Below, one piece after another: positions 59,988 to 64,000 of a stretch of DNA of 64,000 nt (position 1 is its first letter; each line of letters opens with the position of its first letter). Origin of the DNA: Marinomonas sp. IMCC 4694 (lineage in GTDB: Bacteria > Pseudomonadota > Gammaproteobacteria > Pseudomonadales > Marinomonadaceae); the NCBI RefSeq assembly GCF_008122525.1, contig NZ_VSRV01000001.1, positions 1,612,001 through 1,676,000 on the forward strand, given 5' to 3'. Under the pieces are notes generated by a model. The model worked only from the letters and a program-made list of their open reading frames with translations. It was not told the origin of the DNA and did not search any database. The translations under genes and the position numbers were made by a program.

Positions 59988-60889
59988 TGGCTAACCCGAT
60001 GCGTATTGTTTTATTCATGTTGATATGGTGGTTAGGCGGTGGGGCATTTGCGTCCGCCGCTTTTGCAGAACCCGTTTGTGTGGAGGATGATCGTGGCTTG
60101 AGTGTATGCCTCGATCATCCAGCAGTGCGCATCGCTGCTTTGTCTCCAGGCGCCACTGAGCTGATTTATGCCGCTGGTGCGGGTGACAAGGTGGTGGCTG
60201 TCGTGTCTTATAGTGATTATCCTGAAGCCGCTAAAAGTGTTACTTCAGTAGGCAGTCATACGCGCTTGGATTTAGAGCGTTTGATTAGTTTGCAACCGGA
60301 TCTGGTATTAGCTTGGGGAACGGGTAATCCAACGGAACAGATCGAAACACTGGCACGTTTGGGCCTGCCTGTTTATTACGTGGAGGCCCATGAATTCGAA
60401 GATATTGCTCGAAATATCGAAAACATGGGGGTGCTCGCTGGCACCAAAGAGCTGGCCAATCTTGAGGCGATGCGTTTCCGCACGGGTATTCAAGCGCTGC
60501 AGGAACGCTACAAAGAGGCCGCCCCAATCAAGACCTTTTATCAAATATGGGACGAACCACTCATGACGATGAATGGTAGCCACTACATGAGTAAAGCGGT
60601 CAGTCTATGTGGTGGCGTCAATGTGTTTGCGGACTCGCCTCGCCTTATTCCACGTCTTAGTCGAGAAGCTATTCTGTTGAAAAATCCAGAAGTCATTATA
60701 ACGGGTGATAGAGGCGAGCTGAAAACTGACTGGCTTAATACTTGGCTGTCTTTTCCCGACTTAGTTGCCACGCAGCGAGGTAATTTATTTTATGTGCCTG
60801 CCTCCCTCGTTCAGCGTCCAACGCCGCGTTTATTAGAAGGCGCGCAAATTCTTTGTCAAAGGCTGGATACCGCTCGTGCTCGACGTTAA
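59987..60889 (+). CDS. btuF: periplasmic cobalamin-binding protein BtuF
   Basis: Substrate-binding protein of the BtuCD importer. 300 residues: signal peptide (about 1-28, ending FAEP), the fold-III SBP domain with ALSPGATELIYAAGAGDKVV, VGSHTRLDLERLISLQPDLVLAW and YQIWDEPLMTMNGSHYMSKAVSLCGG. Overlaps btuB by one base; the GTG start of btuC lies 14 bases inside its end. Confidence 0.92.
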   Translation: MANPMRIVLFMLIWWLGGGAFASAAFAEPVCVEDDRGLSVCLDHPAVRIAALSPGATELIYAAGAGDKVVAVVSYSDYPEAAKSVTSVGSHTRLDLERLISLQPDLVLAWGTGNPTEQIETLARLGLPVYYVEAHEFEDIARNIENMGVLAGTKELANLEAMRFRTGIQALQERYKEAAPIKTFYQIWDEPLMTMNGSHYMSKAVSLCGGVNVFADSPRLIPRLSREAILLKNPEVIITGDRGELKTDWLNTWLSFPDLVATQRGNLFYVPASLVQRPTPRLLEGAQILCQRLDTARARR

Positions 60890-61880
60890 AACTCGTCATC
60901 TAACAAATCGTCGTTCCATCGCCTGGCCGCTTGTGGTGTTAGCTGGTGTATCGCTGCTGAGTATCGTCTTTTCGGTCACGCAAGGCAGTGTCAGCTTATC
61001 GCCTTATGCGGTTTGGCAGGCATTACTTGGGCAAGGTTCAGGCCTTAATCAAACCCTGGTCTTGGAGTTGCGTTTGCCCCGTGTGATGGCGGCATTTGCA
61101 ACGGGTGGATTGCTGGCGGTGGCGGGCGCTCTGATGCAGATTTTACTTAGAAACCCTCTTGCTGATCCCTATGTATTGGGGATTTCAGGGGGCGCGTCTG
61201 TGGCCGCACTGGCGGCGATTTTGTTGGGTATTAGTGGCATTTTGATGTCGGGCATGGCGTTTCTCGGTGCGGTGTTATCGACCCTATTGGTGTTCGGGCT
61301 TGCCTCGCGCTTGGGCAACATGGCGACCATGCGTTTGTTATTGACGGGGGTGGTGATTGCTGCTGGCTGGGGAGCATTAATTACGCTCATGTTGGCGCTT
61401 GCACCGCCTTACAAAATCCCTGGCATGTTGTATTGGTTGATGGGCGATTTATCCTATGCCAGCACACCATGGCTGGCTTGGTGTGTGTTGGTACCAACCT
61501 GTCTCATTCTGATGCCACTTGGTCGCAGTCTGAATGTGTTGGCTCGTGGGCCTTTGCAAGCGGCGGCACTTGGGGTAAATGTGAAAAGCGTGGAACGCCT
61601 AGTGTTTCTGTTAGCCAGTTTGCTCACGGCGATTGCGGTGACAACAGCAGGCAGTGTAGGGTTTGTTGGCTTGGTGGTTCCACACATGCTACGCATGGTA
61701 TTGGGTAATGATCAGCGGCTCATTCTACCAGCAAGCGCTTTGGCTGGTGGTTGTTTAGTCACCTTAGCCGATACATTGGCACGTACTGTTATTGCGCCAG
61801 AACAACTGCCAGTGGGGGTGATTACGGCATTGCTTGGCGTACCCACCTTCTTGTATCTATTGCAGCGTGGGCGTTTATGA
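60876..61880 (+). CDS. btuC: cobalamin ABC permease BtuC
   Basis: FecCD-family permease, 334 residues with about ten transmembrane helices (LVVLAGVSLLSIVFSVTQGSV, LRLPRVMAAFATGGLLAVAGALMQ, GSVGFVGLVVPHMLRM). GTG start inside the btuF end. The ATGA overlap couples it to btuD. Confidence 0.92.
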   Translation: MLDVKTRHLTNRRSIAWPLVVLAGVSLLSIVFSVTQGSVSLSPYAVWQALLGQGSGLNQTLVLELRLPRVMAAFATGGLLAVAGALMQILLRNPLADPYVLGISGGASVAALAAILLGISGILMSGMAFLGAVLSTLLVFGLASRLGNMATMRLLLTGVVIAAGWGALITLMLALAPPYKIPGMLYWLMGDLSYASTPWLAWCVLVPTCLILMPLGRSLNVLARGPLQAAALGVNVKSVERLVFLLASLLTAIAVTTAGSVGFVGLVVPHMLRMVLGNDQRLILPASALAGGCLVTLADTLARTVIAPEQLPVGVITALLGVPTFLYLLQRGRL

Positions 61881-62650
61881 CAACGCTTACGTTAACTCAA
61901 TTACTGGCCGCTATTCCCAATAAACCCCGCCAACCAGAATATGCTTTGTCATTAACTTTTAAGGCAGGTCAAATGTGGGGGATTTTGGGGCCAAATGGTG
62001 TCGGCAAAACCACCTTATTGCACACCCTCGCCGCTTTGAAAGTGCCAGCACTCGGCGCGATCGAATTAAATCATCAGCCAATTACGTCGTTGCACCGCTT
62101 AAAGCTTGCACAGCAAATCGGCATTATGTTTCAAGAGCATCAAGATGGCTTTCCCGCAACCGTGCTGGAAACGGTTTTATTAGGACGCTTCCCTCATTTA
62201 TCGCCTTGGGAAATGGAAAACGAACAGGACCTAGCACTAGCGCATGCTGCGATAGACCGTTTGGATTTGTCACCGTTTCGTGAACGTGCGTTGAACAGTT
62301 TATCGGGTGGTGAACGACAACGTGCCGCGCTCGCTACGTTAATGGCCCAATCACCCGATGTATGGCTGGTGGACGAGCCGACCAACCATCTGGATCTACA
62401 TTACCAAGTGGCCGTGATGGGCTTGCTAGCCGAGCAGGCTAACCTGAACAAAGTGGTGGTTATGTCACTGCATGACGTCAACGTCGCCGCCCAATGGTGT
62501 TCCCATGTTCTACTTTTGTACCCCGATAGACCACCTATCTGGGGCGATGCGAAAACACTGTTAACTCAGCAAAACCTAGAGCCGCTTTATCGCCAGAAAC
62601 TCGCCATGACAGAGTTAAACGGCAAACCCCTGTTTGTGCCAGTAGCCTAA
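61877..62650 (+). CDS. btuD: cobalamin ABC ATPase BtuD
   Basis: 257 residues from the ATG at 61877, which overlaps the btuC stop; earlier in-frame starts fall inside btuC. Walker A GPNGVGKTTLL, Q-loop FQEHQDGFP, signature LSGGERQRAAL, Walker B VWLVDEPTNHLD and switch His in VMSLHDVNVAA. Completes the riboswitch-controlled btuBFCD operon. No corrinoid adenosyltransferase is in this operon; cobO sits by metH. Confidence 0.93.
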   Translation: MTTLTLTQLLAAIPNKPRQPEYALSLTFKAGQMWGILGPNGVGKTTLLHTLAALKVPALGAIELNHQPITSLHRLKLAQQIGIMFQEHQDGFPATVLETVLLGRFPHLSPWEMENEQDLALAHAAIDRLDLSPFRERALNSLSGGERQRAALATLMAQSPDVWLVDEPTNHLDLHYQVAVMGLLAEQANLNKVVVMSLHDVNVAAQWCSHVLLLYPDRPPIWGDAKTLLTQQNLEPLYRQKLAMTELNGKPLFVPVA

Positions 62651-63128
62651 ATGGCTCAAGAATGAGTGTTGGATAAAAAAGGTCTCACCTCGTTTTACCT
62701 TTTACTGACCCATTTTTTACCAAATGTCGCCAGCGTCAATGATGTCCCCATGGTTTATTTCTGTACCTCGATTGACCACCTACCTAGATAAAATGAATCT
62801 GACCCTTTTTCCCTATCATTAGTCTAAATTTTCAATACTTAACAAGTATTAACACTTTTTTACAAAATAAGGGGTGGTATGGACCCACTTTAATAGACAT
62901 CTCATAGCTATATAATGAGCATCTTGCAAAACTAATAGCCAACCCATTTGTGGATAACTTATCGCCCCTTTAGAGGCTGTTTTTTTACTCAGTTAAGCAT
63001 GTGTTTCTATGCATTTTCTATTTTGACTAGGTCGTCATCGCTTTTCTCTCTTTTTTGATCATAGCGGCTCGTTCTGTGACCACCCCAGAAGCACAATATC
63101 CTCGATACATGACTTATCTTTCTGCGAT
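62651..63128. other. 478-bp gene-free region between btuD and the right-end transposase
   Basis: Holds weak hairpins: AAAAGGT/ACCTTTT at 62677-62703 and AATACTT-AAC-AAGTATT at 62834-62850, the second followed by CAC and T6, either of which could end the btu transcript. ATCTGACCC at 62797-62805 is the inverse of GGGTCAGAT at 55588. The remainder presumably includes the end of the right-hand IS. No gene supported. Confidence 0.45.
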
Positions 63129-64000
63129 TTATTGCCGCAGTCGAAGCAGTTGATCGACACTCAGTACTAAAATGCCAAACATCAGGTGACTCATGACTTT
63201 TACCTCACCACGTACCCAGATGTGTCGACCTCCGAACTCATCCTTGAGTCGGCCATTGGCTCGTTCTGCGCCCGAACGTTCCCGATAACGCACCGTATCG
63301 GCGGGTTCAAATCCTTCTTTCTCGCCCCCTCTGGGGTTGTGATCTATCAGGGGCACATGCCCTAACTCTCTACTGTGCTCATGCAGGTCAATACTGCAGT
63401 AGGCGGCGTCCATCAGATCATAAAGGTTGGTCACCCTCGCCGCACTGATGTGAGACAGAGGGATGGCGGCACGGCTGTCATGCATGGAGGCTGAGGACAG
63501 CAAAGCGGAGATGGGGACGCCACAGTCTGCAATGTCTAGATGCAGTTTGTAGCCATTCCAGCTGTTTTTATAGCCTTGAGCATTGCATTTTGTGCCACGA
63601 CGGCAATCAACCGGGATCTCTTTAAGCATCTCTTCTAGGCATTGGGTACGTTGCCGTGCCACATTGAATTTGATCGGGCGTTTTTCATCTTTGTCCTTGC
63701 GGGGCCGCCCTTTAAGCTTAGGTTTATCCGTGTCCACTTTGTCGATCTTTTGTGGACGTTCTCACTCACCTTAATCGCCGTCCCGTCTCGGCTGATATGC
63801 CCAATGAGACGATCTCCAAAGTGCATTTTGATCAGCACCTCGTGGGCACGTTCGGCCAACTTATCTTTGGCAAACGTCTCGAACGCACGAGAAAAAGTCG
63901 AGGCTGAGGGCAGTTTCTTATGAAGCGGAAATCCACAGATTCGCTGTAATGCTTTGTCCATGTTTAGGCGTTCTATTAGATGCACCGTGGTGGTAAGCCC
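63129..64000 (-). pseudogene. DDE transposase, frameshifted and cut by the window edge
   Basis: Two overlapping minus-strand frames are parts of one IS4/IS5-superfamily transposase. The first (entering from the right edge) has FPLHKKLPSASTFSRAFETFAKDKLAE and the first Asp in HISRDGTAIKV; the second has GYKLHLDIADCGVPISALLSSASMHDSRAA, the second Asp in YDLMDAAY, and the Glu in ERSGAERANGRLKDEF. The switch is near 63748-63751, a run of four A on the coding strand where one extra A, or a -1 slip, joins them. So it is either broken or uses frameshifting. Confidence 0.75.

Noticed and set aside
61751..61876. Upstream start for btuD
   Set aside because: Lies inside btuC; the ATGA overlap start at 61877 gives a normal 257-aa BtuD.

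Overview
The window is chromosomal DNA of a marine gammaproteobacterium. Gene content and order (ruvCAB fused to tol-pal, metH followed by cobO, a YbiT-type ABC-F protein, a fold-III ornithine decarboxylase, cysDN without cysC) and the moderate GC suggest an Oceanospirillales member, most likely Marinomonas or a close relative. The genus is inferred from protein resemblance, not from a search.

Layout. From 1 to about 37.5 kb the DNA is core genome: the tail of a PLP-dependent desulfhydrase/deaminase-like enzyme, nadK, glpG, two small conserved genes, pepN, a large coiled-coil lipoprotein, metH-cobO, a RidA paralogue, ybiT, a MOSC protein, an ornithine decarboxylase, a split YeeE/YedE transporter, a TerB-like protein, sodB, cysDN, a siderophore-interacting protein with a frameshifted MarR regulator under a Fur-like box, aspS, ruvCAB-tolQRAB-pal-cpoB, two identical tRNA-Lys genes, nadA, a nitroreductase and tRNA-Ser(GGA).

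From tRNA-Ser (37.6 kb) to about 54.3 kb there is an accessory island. Its first part resembles a satellite element: an unknown protein with a possible C-terminal RHH motif, an inovirus-Gp2/YagK-like protein, a short RadC and an AlpA regulator, with no integrase seen. Its second part is a defence cluster: a small HTH protein overlapping an Mrr-type nuclease, hsdM-hsdS-hsdR with a half-size HsdS, a class II Fic protein followed by a 57-aa protein, a WYL regulator, and a very AT-rich gene for an 835-aa polytopic membrane protein. That last protein carries a Cys4 zinc-knuckle-like motif, a possible QxK nuclease motif and glycine-zipper segments, and is the best candidate for an undescribed system.

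From 54.3 to 57.9 kb there are three transposase units: an IS5-type element, a REP-associated (Y1) transposase and an IS1111-group IS110 element with subterminal inverted repeats and a long 3' noncoding region. The IS1111 element ends about 40 bp before a cobalamin riboswitch that heads btuB-btuF-btuC-btuD (58.1-62.65 kb). The window closes with a frameshifted DDE transposase on the minus strand that runs past the right edge.

Functionally, the B12 import operon would feed the core metH-cobO pair, since no corrin synthesis genes are visible. Envelope (tol-pal, cpoB, glpG, coiled-coil lipoprotein), sulfur assimilation (cysDN, YedE), oxidative/iron stress (sodB, SIP, Fur-like box) and DNA repair (ruvCAB) make up the core part; restriction, Fic and candidate abortive functions make up the island.
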